Shown here piece after piece: positions 7,424 through 14,703 of a stretch of 26,163 nucleotides of DNA. The notes beneath the pieces are model-generated. The model was not told the origin of the DNA, made no database searches, and saw only the letters and a list, made by a program, of their open reading frames with translations. The stretch spans positions 1 through 26,163 of the IMG/VR virus record IMGVR_UViG_3300021960_000440; one strand, written 5' to 3'. The first letter of the stretch is position 1; every line of letters begins with the position of its first letter. The position numbers and the translations under genes are program-made. This DNA is from a virus.

Positions 7424-8185
7424 TTATTTTTTAAATGCTTTACCAGCATCAGCACCTGGTTTTGTTAAACCATCATGTGGTAATTCGCCTTTTGGTGCAA
7501 CTTTGCCTGCGCCTTTTTCATCGCCGCCTGCTGTTACATTAACTGCTGTACCACCCATGTCGTTTTTACCAGCTACTGTTGATTTTGTGTTGTCTGCGCC
7601 TTCTTGATTTGATGGTGTAGCAACTTTTTCTACGTATTCACGTACAACTTCTTCTGTTGTTTCTTCTGTTGCTTCTTCAACTGCTTCTTCAGCAACTTCT
7701 TCAGTTGATTCTTCAACTTTTTCCTCGTCGCAGTCTTCATCTTTAGCTTCAGCCATTGGCATTTCAGCCATTGGTTCTTCAGCAGGCACTTCAGCAGGTG
7801 CATCACCAGCCATTAACGCATCAAATTCAGCTTTTAATTCGTCAAGTGCAGATTCTAAATCTTCAACACGGTCTTCAATTTCGTCATGATCTTCTTCATG
7901 CTCGTCTTGTTCTCCGTCGTTGTCGTAATCTAATTCCATATCAGCGTCAGCGTCAGCTTCTTCGCCTTCTTCTTCTTCTTCAGAAATGCCTTCTTCGTCA
8001 ATTGCAACTTCGTCAGCAATATCACTTACTTCTTCTGTAGATTCAATTTCTGATAAATCTTCTTCGTCAACGAGACTTTCATAGATGTCTCTAGACTTTT
8101 CAACAACGATGTTATGAAAAAGTTCACGTGCCTTTTCATCTTCATCATTGATGATGTGTTCAATCAATTGTTCAAATTTGTTCAT
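7424..8185 (-). CDS. Acidic prohead core protein (gp67/gp68 position), 253 aa
   Basis: Residues 1-40 (MNKFEQLIEHIINDEDEKA, then LFHNIVVEKSRDIYESL) match an N-terminal motif I recall from prohead core proteins of large T4-like phages. Residues 45-185 are extremely acidic and low in complexity (long Glu/Asp/Ala runs), and the last 60 residues are Gly/Lys-rich. Position between 20 and 21 corresponds to T4 genes 67 and 68, whose products are internal prohead core proteins processed by gp21. I infer the same role. The repetitive acidic stretch may mimic DNA charge or occupy core volume. SD AAGGAG precedes ATG 8185. A 123-base gap with a hairpin separates it from the gene upstream. Confidence 0.75.
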   Translation of the reverse strand: MNKFEQLIEHIINDEDEKARELFHNIVVEKSRDIYESLVDEEDLSEIESTEEVSDIADEVAIDEEGISEEEEEGEEADADADMELDYDNDGEQDEHEEDHDEIEDRVEDLESALDELKAEFDALMAGDAPAEVPAEEPMAEMPMAEAKDEDCDEEKVEESTEEVAEEAVEEATEETTEEVVREYVEKVATPSNQEGADNTKSTVAGKNDMGGTAVNVTAGGDEKGAGKVAPKGELPHDGLTKPGADAGKAFKK

Positions 8186-8215
8186 TGCGAACTCCTTATA
8201 TAAAGATAATTCTTA

Positions 8216-8235
8216 TATACGGCCATAATCGTATA
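8216..8235 (-). promoter_or_regulatory. Hairpin in the leader of the acidic core gene
   Basis: TATACG (8216-8221) pairs with CGTATA (8230-8235) around an 8-base loop, 31 bases before the ATG at 8185. The surrounding gap (8186-8308) is AT-rich. It holds TTAAATAG- and GTAAATAT-like sequences on the minus strand that might be weak late promoters. There is no terminator for the gene upstream. Confidence 0.35.
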
Positions 8236-8308
8236 CGTGTTATATATTTACTACTACTATTTAAAATGGGGGTTAAATGCGTGTTTTTTGAGTGATTTTT
8301 AATGATTT

Positions 8309-8533
8309 TTATATAGTTGATGCAGAATCTGACCTAGATTGATACTGATTTTGTATTGATTCTATGTCATGCTCTTTTTCTAACTTACGTACATCATTGA
8401 TAATTCTGAGCCTGTTAATTTGTGCCAAAGTGAGTTTAGTTTTTCTTAAATCGTCAAGAGACAATGTAGTGTTATCGTCTTTTTCTGTACGATAACCTTG
8501 CATTTCCTGATTAAAAACTTCTAGTAGATTCAT
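8309..8533 (-). CDS. Small conserved protein between genes 20 and 21 (prohead core position), 74 aa
   Basis: The frame could be extended to a TTG at 8548, but ATG 8533 (MNLLEVFNQEMQGYR) is the more natural start. The core KLTLAQINRLRIINDVRKLEKE is a short helical, charged motif. I recall similar K-L-T-L-x-Q-I-N-[KR]-L-R proteins from T4-like phages beside the portal gene. T4 has gene 67 (a small core protein) here, so a prohead core role is possible, but sequence similarity to T4 gp67 cannot be claimed. It starts 19 bases after the portal stop, with no clear SD, and is probably translated by coupling. A GGTAAATAC in the gap resembles a degenerate late promoter. Confidence 0.65.
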   Translation of the reverse strand: MNLLEVFNQEMQGYRTEKDDNTTLSLDDLRKTKLTLAQINRLRIINDVRKLEKEHDIESIQNQYQSRSDSASTI

Positions 8534-8552
8534 GTTAGTATTTACCAAAAGT

Positions 8553-10226
8553 TTATAATTCTGTTTCTGGGGGTGTATCTGTGCCTGGTTCTTCTAAGCC
8601 ACCTGGTGTTTCTTCAGTTTCGTCTGGTGGTACAAATTGATCCGTGTCTGCTTCAATACCCGCAGGAGTTACACCAACTGCCCTAAGTCCTGCTTCTGGC
8701 GTTACGTTGTTTTCACCGTTTTCTTCTGCCCATAATTCGTCATTTGAATTTAGTTCTTCTTCGCTGAGATCTAGATAACGTTTAAGTAAGAAACGTTTAG
8801 ATAGATATGGAACAGGTTCTAATTGTGTAAATGCCTGTATCCTAACTGAATCAACTTCTGCCTGTCTGTATTTGGCAAAGTTTTGTGGTTCGTTAAAGTG
8901 TAATTCAAACAGACTGTTATCAATATTAATGCCTCTCCATCGCATGAACATCTTAAATTCTTGATCTAATTTGTCAACAACAAGATTTTGCAAACGCATA
9001 CAATATTGATTAAATCTCCACTCTTGGATGAGTGCAGTGGTTGTTCTACCATCACCAAAGGTTCTTTCACTGTCATCTGATTGTGTTGGTAGATACGAAC
9101 TTGGAATACGTAGACCACGGAACATTTTATTAGTAAAGTAACGTAGATCGGTAATTTCGCCTAAATTTTGGCCACCTGGAAATACATCAACACTAGAACC
9201 ACGTCCATCTGCTGTTACAGGGAAGAAGTAATCTTCCATAGTGCTTAAAGGATTATAAGTAGCATCCATCATGTTTTGTCCGCCACCTGTTTGTGTTGGA
9301 ATACGACGTTGATGGATTTCGTTTTTGATACGATCAACAAATGCCATAGCCATATGGCTTGGCATATTACCTACGTCAATCTTAAATATACGTCTCTCTG
9401 GAGCACGTTGTATACGATAGATAATGATAGCATCTTCAAGTAATTCTTTTTGTTTAAATATCTTAAATATTGATTCTAATACTGAATTACCAAAGGGCCA
9501 ATTTAGATCAAGTCCTTCTGTCAGACTTAGATGTACCACATGTTCAGCATCAATTGCGGCTTCGTTTTGAGCATGGCTAAATCTAGTGCCGCCACTGTAG
9601 GGAACATTTGGTTGAGTGTATGCACCGCTTGGTCCGCCTACCTGCGGATGATTAACATAGCTGTCACTAGATGCAACCGCTGTGCTAGTTAAGTTTTCAA
9701 AATTGATATTAATGTCACGAATCAGATACTGTTCAGGTTCTTTGCCTTCACTTTCATTAACAATAACTTTAGTGACTTTGTGCATTTCTGTCCAAAACAA
9801 TTTAAATGTTTCTGGGTCACGCAAGAATACCTGATCTCCATATTTGATCACATTACGGAACAATTTGAATAGACGTTTATTAAATTGATTAAGAGTCACC
9901 CATTGTTGTAGTTGCTCTTTGATAATTTTAACTTCGTTGTCTGTGGGAGTTTCTTTAAAATAAAGATCAAAACCTGTACCGTTTTGTGTATTAGTTTGTG
10001 TGCAAAATTCTGCAATAATGTCTAAGGCCGCATTAACTTCACTGTCCATATCCATTTGCTCATATTGATTATATCTTTCAATACGATTTGGATGACCAAT
10101 ATAGACTTCTGGTAATTGGCTAGCAAAATTTCTGTAACCAGGATCAATTGAAGAATTGGAGCCATTGCCCAATGGGCTCATTTGTCCGCTAGTATTTGGT
10201 GCCTTAAAGTATTTTTTCCACGACAT
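8553..10226 (-). CDS. gp20: Portal vertex protein (gp20-like), 557 aa
   Basis: This forms the dodecameric portal through which DNA is packaged. Family hallmarks include MDMDSEVNAALDIIAEFCTQ (about residues 58-77) and LFKLFRNVIKYGDQVFLRD. Later come RAPERRIFKIDVGNMP, IHQRRIPTQTGG, YNPLSTMEDYFFPVTADGRG and FPGGQNLGEITDLRYF, then KMFRGLRIPSSYLP. These are the segments used to type T4-like phages by gene 20. Length is close to T4 gp20 (524). The C-terminal tail (last 60 residues) is acidic and Pro-rich. A late promoter-like element at 10248-10255 and GAGAGAA as SD precede ATG 10226. It opens the head module. Confidence 0.98.
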   Translation of the reverse strand: MSWKKYFKAPNTSGQMSPLGNGSNSSIDPGYRNFASQLPEVYIGHPNRIERYNQYEQMDMDSEVNAALDIIAEFCTQTNTQNGTGFDLYFKETPTDNEVKIIKEQLQQWVTLNQFNKRLFKLFRNVIKYGDQVFLRDPETFKLFWTEMHKVTKVIVNESEGKEPEQYLIRDININFENLTSTAVASSDSYVNHPQVGGPSGAYTQPNVPYSGGTRFSHAQNEAAIDAEHVVHLSLTEGLDLNWPFGNSVLESIFKIFKQKELLEDAIIIYRIQRAPERRIFKIDVGNMPSHMAMAFVDRIKNEIHQRRIPTQTGGGQNMMDATYNPLSTMEDYFFPVTADGRGSSVDVFPGGQNLGEITDLRYFTNKMFRGLRIPSSYLPTQSDDSERTFGDGRTTTALIQEWRFNQYCMRLQNLVVDKLDQEFKMFMRWRGINIDNSLFELHFNEPQNFAKYRQAEVDSVRIQAFTQLEPVPYLSKRFLLKRYLDLSEEELNSNDELWAEENGENNVTPEAGLRAVGVTPAGIEADTDQFVPPDETEETPGGLEEPGTDTPPETEL

Positions 10227-10247
10227 ATCTAATATTCTCTCACGTGC

Positions 10248-10255
10248 TATTTATT
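10248..10255 (-). promoter_or_regulatory. Late promoter-like element upstream of the portal gene
   Basis: Minus strand AATAAATA, one mismatch to TATAAATA, in the 44-base gap between the tape-measure-like gene and gene 20. It probably drives the head operon. Confidence 0.6.
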
Positions 10256-10270
10256 ACTATATTTAACCTT

Positions 10271-12415
10271 CTAGTAAGTGTTGCTTAATATTCCTGATGA
10301 TATATTATTGCTCTGTTTCATTGTTGAGAGAATATCATCAAGCACTTTGGTCTGCTGTGTGATCGCTGACGTTATTGTGCTACTGTCTAAACTTACAGGA
10401 ATTGATTTATTTTCTGGTAATGGTACAACTGCTTCTGCACCGTGTAAGGTAGCTTGATATCCTGAAATTGGTCCTTCTGCTATTCCGCCTACTGCATATT
10501 CACCAAACATTTTATCAAAGGCCTTGGTTCCAGCCATATATCCACCGGTAGCAGTGACAGTGGAACCAACTAGTCCTAACCCACCAGTCATCGCCGCAGT
10601 TCCGGCTGTGAGTGCCGCACCACTTGCAAACCCAACTACTTCTCTAGCAATAGATTTTAACCAACTCTTTTCACCCATAGTTCCCGATTCGTAACCAGCA
10701 GGAACGTCCAAACCAGCACGTTGCATCTGTTTGCGTAGGCCTGTTATGAGTTCATCTACAACTTTACCAAAACTACCTAATTTGGGTGTTAATTCTTTTT
10801 CAAACATCAATCCTAAACGCTGTGCTTCATTTTCAATGTGTATCACAGTGTCAGTTAACCGATCTGTTGTTTTTGCCTGGCCGTCAACTGCATCATAAAC
10901 TGATTTAATTCCTTCTTCATTCATTTTAAATGCTATGCTTTGCAACTCACTGTAGCCCTGTGACAGATCAGAATATGTGCCAGGTATCATTGCTGATGCA
11001 AAGGCTACACCTTGGCCTAGTTGATTAGTGCTGTTGGCAAATTTAGTAAAGAATGGACTTACTGCATCCATGCCTTGACGCATGTTGAAACTACCACTCA
11101 TGATAGCATCAGCTGATGCTCTGGCCGCTTCGCCAAATCCTGAAGTAATAGAAACTAGGTCTGTAGTTGTACCACTTAGTACAGTCTGCATGATAGCACG
11201 TCGTTGACCTTCAGGCAATGGTGCTAGGAATTGTGTTACCTGTGCAAAAAGATCACTCTGTCCTGTTCTTCTGGCCTGTTCCTCAATTTTGGCACGGAAA
11301 GCATAGTTTTCTGCTTCACGTCTGGCTTGTTCTGTTCTACGTTTAGCATCTTCACCTGTAATATCAGAAATTACTCTTAGATTATTTGCGTATCTTTCTG
11401 TGGCCTGTGCAATTTGCGGATTGGTAGCAGTGGCTAATGTGCCTGTTCTACGCATGTCTGCCATGACCTGTGCTACTAGTTCTGCTTGTTCTTCGTAGCC
11501 ATATCCTAATTTAAGAAGATTTTCTTGAATGCCACTGGATCTAATAACTCTACCAACGTCACCCATTCTACGTACTGCTTCGCCTACACTCAACCCTGTT
11601 TCTGCTAAAACTGACGAATTATTTTTAATAACATTAGCAAATTGATCTAGTCTTAATCCTGATGCATAGGCCGCATTACGCATACCAGTCATACCATTGG
11701 CAAATAGAGCACCCGCCGCACTAGATTGATTAAAGACTTTAACAGTTTTTTCTACTTCCTTGGCTAGAACGTCTATACCAAATTTGGCCAATTCAGCACT
11801 TTTATCTGTGACAAAGCCAAGGCCTTCTGCTAATAAACTAGCACCAGCACCTAACCATTTAAATTTACCTTTACCTAATACTGCCGCGGCAATACCCAAA
11901 TCACTAATAGCACTCAGTGCCGCTTTAGTCTGCTGTTGGGTAACATCAATAGCATTACCCATCATATTTGATGCTAGTCTAACACCACTAGATCCATCTT
12001 GCAGATCTGTAACTAGAGTCTTAACACTTTTAATAGCACCATTGACTAATATCTCACCTGTGGCTTTTAAAAATGCTTTAGCTACCGCCTGTTGGTTTCT
12101 AGCAAAATATTGATTGCTTATGCGTTGACGTTCAGTTTCAAGAGTGCTCCTGTCAATATGAGTATCAAGTTGTTCTATTGCTTCATCAAGATCTTCTAAT
12201 CCAGGTTTTAGATCAACTATTTTTTTATTAGCACCTTTGAGATTTTTATCAAGTTGTCCTAACTGCTTACTCACAAGGTCATGAAGACGCTGTTGCTTTT
12301 CATTAGCATCTGTGATATCTTTGATAGAGTCAACTGAGTCGTCTATCTGATCTGCGAACTTGGCAAGGGCTTCAGCCGTTCGCCTCATCTGTTCCTGGAG
12401 ATTTTCTTCATCCAT
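10271..12415 (-). CDS. Tail tape-measure-like protein, 714 aa
   Basis: The first 100 residues are a charged predicted coiled coil. The middle is long and helical. Hydrophobic Gly/Ala-rich stretches occur near residues 175-200 and 590-640, as in tape measure proteins. The C-terminal part has YAVGGIAEGPISGYQATLHG followed by AEAVVPLPENKSIPV. This G-G-I-A-x-G-P...H-G-x-E-A-V-V-P-L-P signature is frequent at the end of phage tape measure proteins. It lies back to back with gene 26, whose T4 relatives neighbour the tape measure gene 29. 714 residues is also close to T4 gp29 (590) and suits a tail of similar length. No SD is obvious at ATG 12415, and a late-type element lies 49 bases upstream. An alternative is a different tail or virion protein with the same C-terminal motif. 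Confidence 0.7.
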   Translation of the reverse strand: MDEENLQEQMRRTAEALAKFADQIDDSVDSIKDITDANEKQQRLHDLVSKQLGQLDKNLKGANKKIVDLKPGLEDLDEAIEQLDTHIDRSTLETERQRISNQYFARNQQAVAKAFLKATGEILVNGAIKSVKTLVTDLQDGSSGVRLASNMMGNAIDVTQQQTKAALSAISDLGIAAAVLGKGKFKWLGAGASLLAEGLGFVTDKSAELAKFGIDVLAKEVEKTVKVFNQSSAAGALFANGMTGMRNAAYASGLRLDQFANVIKNNSSVLAETGLSVGEAVRRMGDVGRVIRSSGIQENLLKLGYGYEEQAELVAQVMADMRRTGTLATATNPQIAQATERYANNLRVISDITGEDAKRRTEQARREAENYAFRAKIEEQARRTGQSDLFAQVTQFLAPLPEGQRRAIMQTVLSGTTTDLVSITSGFGEAARASADAIMSGSFNMRQGMDAVSPFFTKFANSTNQLGQGVAFASAMIPGTYSDLSQGYSELQSIAFKMNEEGIKSVYDAVDGQAKTTDRLTDTVIHIENEAQRLGLMFEKELTPKLGSFGKVVDELITGLRKQMQRAGLDVPAGYESGTMGEKSWLKSIAREVVGFASGAALTAGTAAMTGGLGLVGSTVTATGGYMAGTKAFDKMFGEYAVGGIAEGPISGYQATLHGAEAVVPLPENKSIPVSLDSSTITSAITQQTKVLDDILSTMKQSNNISSGILSNTY

Positions 12416-12439
12416 TTATTATATGCTCACTTTATTAGC

Positions 12440-12447
12440 TATAAATA
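12440..12447 (+). promoter_or_regulatory. Late promoter (exact T4 octamer) for gene 26
   Basis: Plus strand TATAAATA, identical to the T4 late consensus, 35 bases before ATG 12482. It faces a divergent variant for the tape-measure-like gene. Confidence 0.8.
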
Positions 12448-12463
12448 CTTTTACCATATACTA

Positions 12464-12471
12464 TATTTATT
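12464..12471 (-). promoter_or_regulatory. Divergent late promoter-like element for the tape-measure-like gene
   Basis: Minus strand AATAAATA, 49 bases upstream of ATG 12415. With the plus-strand octamer at 12440 it forms a face-to-face pair whose transcripts would overlap at their 5' ends by about 20 to 30 bases. Confidence 0.55.
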
Positions 12472-12481
12472 GGAAAAAAAC

Positions 12482-13333
12482 ATGGAGAATTCAAATCAAT
12501 CAAATCCATTGATGTCGCACTTTAGACAGCCTGCAATCTATTTAAAATTGCCATCTGAAGGTAGATATTGGGATAATGATGCTGTAAACTTGCCCGTTAA
12601 TGGTGAAGTACCAGTCTATCCAATGACTACCAAAGACGAAATCATGCTCAGAACACCAGATGCTCTACTAAACGGTGCTGGAGTGGTCAGTGTGATACAA
12701 AGTTGTATACCTGCTATCCAGGACGCATGGAAAATGCCCAGCATTGACGTAGACTCTTGCTTAATTGCTATACGTATTGCTACCTATGGTAATGACATGG
12801 ATGTTACTACAACTTGTCCAAATTGCAAACATGAAAATGATCATACTATTGACCTTGGACAAACTATGTCGCAGATCAACATACCAGTTTATGATGTATT
12901 TGCCATTGGCGAAGGACTAGAGGCCAAGCTCAAACCTCAAAATTATTTTGAGATCAACCGCACAAATATGATTGGCTATGAAGAACAAAGAATGATGGCT
13001 GTGTTAGATAAACAAGATCTAACTCCAGAAGATAAAGAATCAGCAATTAGAGAAATTACCAGCAAATTAGTTGATCTGAACGTGCTAAATCTTGCTAGTA
13101 GCACAGACTACATTAAAACTTCAGACGGTACTTACGTAAACAACTTTGATCATATTAAAGAGTTTTATAGTAACACTAGTAGTAAAATAATTCGCAAGGT
13201 ACAGGATCATTTGGTAAAACTTGCAGAACAATCAGGACTTCCGCCTTATCCAACCAAGTGTGTAGAATGTACTACAGAATATAGTACGGAGGTTACATTC
13301 GACTACGCAAGTTTTTTCGTCAACGGCTCTTAG
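12482..13333 (+). CDS. gp26: Baseplate hub protein gp26-like, 283 aa
   Basis: The frame is open from a TTG at 12470, but ATG 12482 is preferred. It has GGAAAA upstream, and its product (N-P-L...HFRQPAIYLKLPS) fits the family N-terminus. Further family features are the segments MTTKDEIMLRTPDALLNG and MPSIDVDSCLIAIRIATYGN. Two CxxC pairs, Cys112/Cys115 and Cys260/Cys263, probably form a zinc ribbon. T4 gp26 acts in assembly of the central baseplate hub and neighbours gene 51, as here. At codons 278-279 the mRNA reads T-TTT-TTC, a canonical -1 slippery heptamer, four codons before the stop. Ribosomes that slip would make a 355-residue protein ending in the gp51-like domain. The late promoter at 12440 drives it. 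Confidence 0.88.
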   Translation: MENSNQSNPLMSHFRQPAIYLKLPSEGRYWDNDAVNLPVNGEVPVYPMTTKDEIMLRTPDALLNGAGVVSVIQSCIPAIQDAWKMPSIDVDSCLIAIRIATYGNDMDVTTTCPNCKHENDHTIDLGQTMSQINIPVYDVFAIGEGLEAKLKPQNYFEINRTNMIGYEEQRMMAVLDKQDLTPEDKESAIREITSKLVDLNVLNLASSTDYIKTSDGTYVNNFDHIKEFYSNTSSKIIRKVQDHLVKLAEQSGLPPYPTKCVECTTEYSTEVTFDYASFFVNGS

Positions 13334-13548
13334 CACTCAGTGACGAGGAGGTTGCAAGCCTAATCAACCGACTCGAGAAAGAGGTAAGAGCCATACAAGA
13401 CGAAACTATTAGGTTATGTTGGTACATGCGAGGTTCAATCAGTTATTCTGATGGTATGTTACTGTCACGATCTGAAAAAGAAATTATTGATCGTATAATT
13501 AAAGAAAATTTAGAAACTACCAAAAAAACCAGACTACCATTCTTCTAG
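13297..13548 (+). CDS. gp51: gp51-like baseplate assembly domain, in the -1 frame of gene 26
   Basis: This frame is open from 13285 to the TAG at 13546-13548 but contains no ATG, GTG or TTG before an internal Met late in the domain. The 76 residues entered after a -1 shift at 13318 include CWYMRGSISYSDGMLLS and the end KENLETTKKTRLPFF. I recognise these as the [WC]-Y-M-R-G-x-[IV]-S-Y...I-I-x-x-N-L-E-x-T-K-K-[TS]-x-[LM]-P-[FY]-F pattern of gp51-type proteins in T4-like marine phages. In T4, gp51 is needed for baseplate hub assembly and its gene follows gene 26. Two expression routes are possible: a -1 frameshift from gene 26, or initiation at AUU 13297, which has GGAGG four bases upstream. The coordinates given use the AUU as left bound; the frameshift product would add codons from 13318. 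Confidence 0.72.
   Translation: MRLRKFFRQRLLALSDEEVASLINRLEKEVRAIQDETIRLCWYMRGSISYSDGMLLSRSEKEIIDRIIKENLETTKKTRLPFF
13312..13392 (+). promoter_or_regulatory. Putative programmed -1 ribosomal frameshift signal
   Basis: The slippery heptamer T-TTT-TTC (13312-13318) is in phase with gene 26. After a 6-base spacer, GGCTCTTA (13325-13332) pairs perfectly with TAAGAGCC (13385-13392). The enclosed 52 bases hold a second hairpin, GGTTG (13350-13354) with CAACC (13365-13369). Heptamer, spacer length and downstream stem all match the classical layout. A GGAGG at 13288-13292, 19 bases before the heptamer, might add a stimulatory contact. Confidence 0.65.
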
Positions 13549-13555
13549 GTCAAGG

Positions 13556-13573
13556 TGTGGCATAAAAGCCACA
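13556..13573 (+). other. Hairpin after the gp51-like frame
   Basis: TGTGGC (13556-13561) pairs with GCCACA (13568-13573) around ATAAAA, 8 bases after the stop. No U-run follows, so it is at best a weak terminator or an mRNA 3'-end stabiliser. Confidence 0.4.
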
Positions 13574-13591
13574 TGCGATATAGTTATCCTC

Positions 13592-13620
13592 TTGACAAAA
13601 CTCAAAAAAGATGTTATATT
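13592..13620 (+). promoter_or_regulatory. Near-consensus sigma-70 (early-type) promoter
   Basis: TTGACA at 13592-13597 and TATATT at 13615-13620 with exactly 17 bases between them. The expected start is about 13627. It sits in a late-gene region and does not need gp55, so the downstream small gene can be expressed by unmodified host polymerase. Confidence 0.85.
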
Positions 13621-13625
13621 ATAAG

Positions 13626-13709
13626 AGTAATATAACCTAAATATTACTTGCAGGTTAGAAGATGTAGATGATTAACCTGTTTTTAAAACTTGGGGCAAAT
13701 CCCCTGGAG
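13626..13709 (+). promoter_or_regulatory. Structured 5' leader with competing hairpins
   Basis: AGTAATAT (13626-13633) pairs with ATATTACT (13641-13648). CAGGTTA (13651-13657) pairs with TAACCTG (13673-13679), which is followed by TTTTT and so resembles an intrinsic terminator. CAGGTTA can instead pair with the earlier AACCT copy at 13634-13638. GGGG (13692-13695) pairs with CCCC (13701-13704), immediately before the SD GGAGG at 13706. The arrangement resembles an attenuator or a small RNA fused to an mRNA leader; which one is not decidable from sequence. Confidence 0.5.
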
Positions 13710-13717
13710 GAAAAAAG

Positions 13718-13954
13718 ATGGATGTTTTAGCAAACGTTAAGAAGTGGGCAAGTGCTTTATGTGATGTAGCAGTATCGTTAATGGCTCTAGCTATTGTATT
13801 AGAGTTATTATTTGGTGGCGCAAAATCACTACCATTCTTACCTGTGACAGACGTTATTGGTTCTGTAACAGAAGTTGTTAAATCACTAGGCTCTGAAGGT
13901 TTAGTAGGCTTAGTGGCTGTTTGGGTATTATGGAATATTTGGAATAAGAAATAA
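13718..13954 (+). CDS. Small two-helix membrane protein, 78 aa
   Basis: ATG 13718 has an ideal SD (GGAGG, 7-base spacing). Residues 12-33 are hydrophobic (CDVAVSLMALAIVLELLFG core) and probably form a first membrane helix. A second helix spans about residues 58-74 (GLVGLVAVWVLWNIW). Short charged ends follow (NKK). Pro- and Gly-rich residues 34-48 form a loop. I recall similar proteins, with an SLG-x-[EQ]-GLVGLVA-x-WVLW ending, as very common small unknowns in marine T4-like phages. It has its own sigma-70 promoter, structured leader and terminator, so it is a single-gene unit. Two helices and small size are compatible with a holin, but there is no lysin gene beside it and no specific evidence, so the function is unknown. 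Confidence 0.85.
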   Translation: MDVLANVKKWASALCDVAVSLMALAIVLELLFGGAKSLPFLPVTDVIGSVTEVVKSLGSEGLVGLVAVWVLWNIWNKK

Positions 13955-13987
13955 TATTTGACAGTTAAGAAGTTCAATTAAACAAGA

Positions 13988-14016
13988 AGGGCATGTCATA
14001 TACATGCTCTTTTTTT
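13988..14016 (+). terminator. Rho-independent terminator of the small membrane protein gene
   Basis: GCATGT (13991-13996) pairs with ACATGC (14002-14007), extended by AGG/TCT-type pairs at 13988-13990, followed by seven T (14010-14016). Confidence 0.9.
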
Positions 14017-14033
14017 ATGGCATAAGTATATAC

Positions 14034-14618
14034 ATGAAAGTAATCAATTGTCATTTACCAAAAACAGCTACAATTACTACGCAAAAAATGTTTGGCAAAG
14101 AATGTGTTGTCTATGGTAAATCAACACTCAATGGAGAAATACCGGCTGGTGATGATGTTATTAGCTTTACGATCATTCGTGATCCGCTAGAAAGATTTTG
14201 TTCAGCTGTAAAGATGTTTGTTAAAAAAGATAAATGTAAATTAACACAGTCAGAGATAATTGATATTGCATTAGACAACGATTTTAGTGACAGACAACTT
14301 ACACAAGGTAGAGTACCTAATAAAGTTCAATATTCTATTGCATTACACACTTTGTCAATGTTTCATCCTCACATTAATGTGTTCTATGAAAATAAAACAC
14401 CTAAAGCAGATAACTTAATTGATTTTAACAATTTTGTTGCCGAATTAGAAAACTTAACTGATCGTAAGTTTAACAAAATACCACATGAAAATAAAGGTGC
14501 AGAAGTTGATATTATATTAACAGACAGTCAAATGCGATTGTTTAATCAAAAATATCATCATGATATTTTGTTCTATGAGAAGTTTTTGGAACAATGCAAT
14601 TTAGTTAAGTCGTTTTAA
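14034..14618 (+). CDS. Sulfotransferase-like protein, 194 aa
   Basis: The N-terminal HLPKTATITTQKMF (residues 7-20) corresponds to the 5'-phosphosulfate loop of sulfotransferases (usually K-T-G/A-x-x-[ST]). IIRDPLERFCSAVKMF in the first third corresponds to the 3'-phosphate-binding R-D-P-x-x-R-[FY]-x-S motif. Together they suggest binding of PAPS and transfer of sulfate to an unknown acceptor. The length, about 194 residues, is short for the family, and the Ile in place of Thr within the loop is a mild deviation. A longer frame from ATG 14004 would start inside the preceding terminator, so ATG 14034 is chosen; no clear SD is seen. The gene is alone between two terminators. Cell-surface or virion glycan sulfation are possible roles by inference. 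Confidence 0.7.
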   Translation: MKVINCHLPKTATITTQKMFGKECVVYGKSTLNGEIPAGDDVISFTIIRDPLERFCSAVKMFVKKDKCKLTQSEIIDIALDNDFSDRQLTQGRVPNKVQYSIALHTLSMFHPHINVFYENKTPKADNLIDFNNFVAELENLTDRKFNKIPHENKGAEVDIILTDSQMRLFNQKYHHDILFYEKFLEQCNLVKSF

Positions 14619-14635
14619 GATGTCTAACGACATCT

Positions 14636-14667
14636 AACTTCTTCGTTTGCACTCGAAGTTCTTTTTT
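14636..14667 (+). terminator. Rho-independent terminator after the sulfotransferase-like gene
   Basis: AACTTC (14636-14641) pairs with GAAGTT (14655-14660), then C and six T (14662-14667). A second small hairpin, GATGTC (14619-14624) with GACATC (14629-14634), begins at the stop codon. Confidence 0.8.
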
Positions 14668-14703
14668 CTAATCTGAACACTTTAAACTAGAATACATTTT
14701 ATA

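Noticed and set aside
7756-8040. Leu/Gln/Arg-rich plus-strand frame
   Set aside because: It mirrors the acidic Glu/Asp codon repeats of the prohead core gene on the minus strand.
8534-8548. TTG start extending the small gene after the portal by five codons
   Set aside because: No SD, and ATG 8533 gives a more natural N-terminus.
14004-14033. Upstream start for the sulfotransferase-like gene
   Set aside because: The ATG lies within the stem of a strong terminator, and family motifs begin after ATG 14034.
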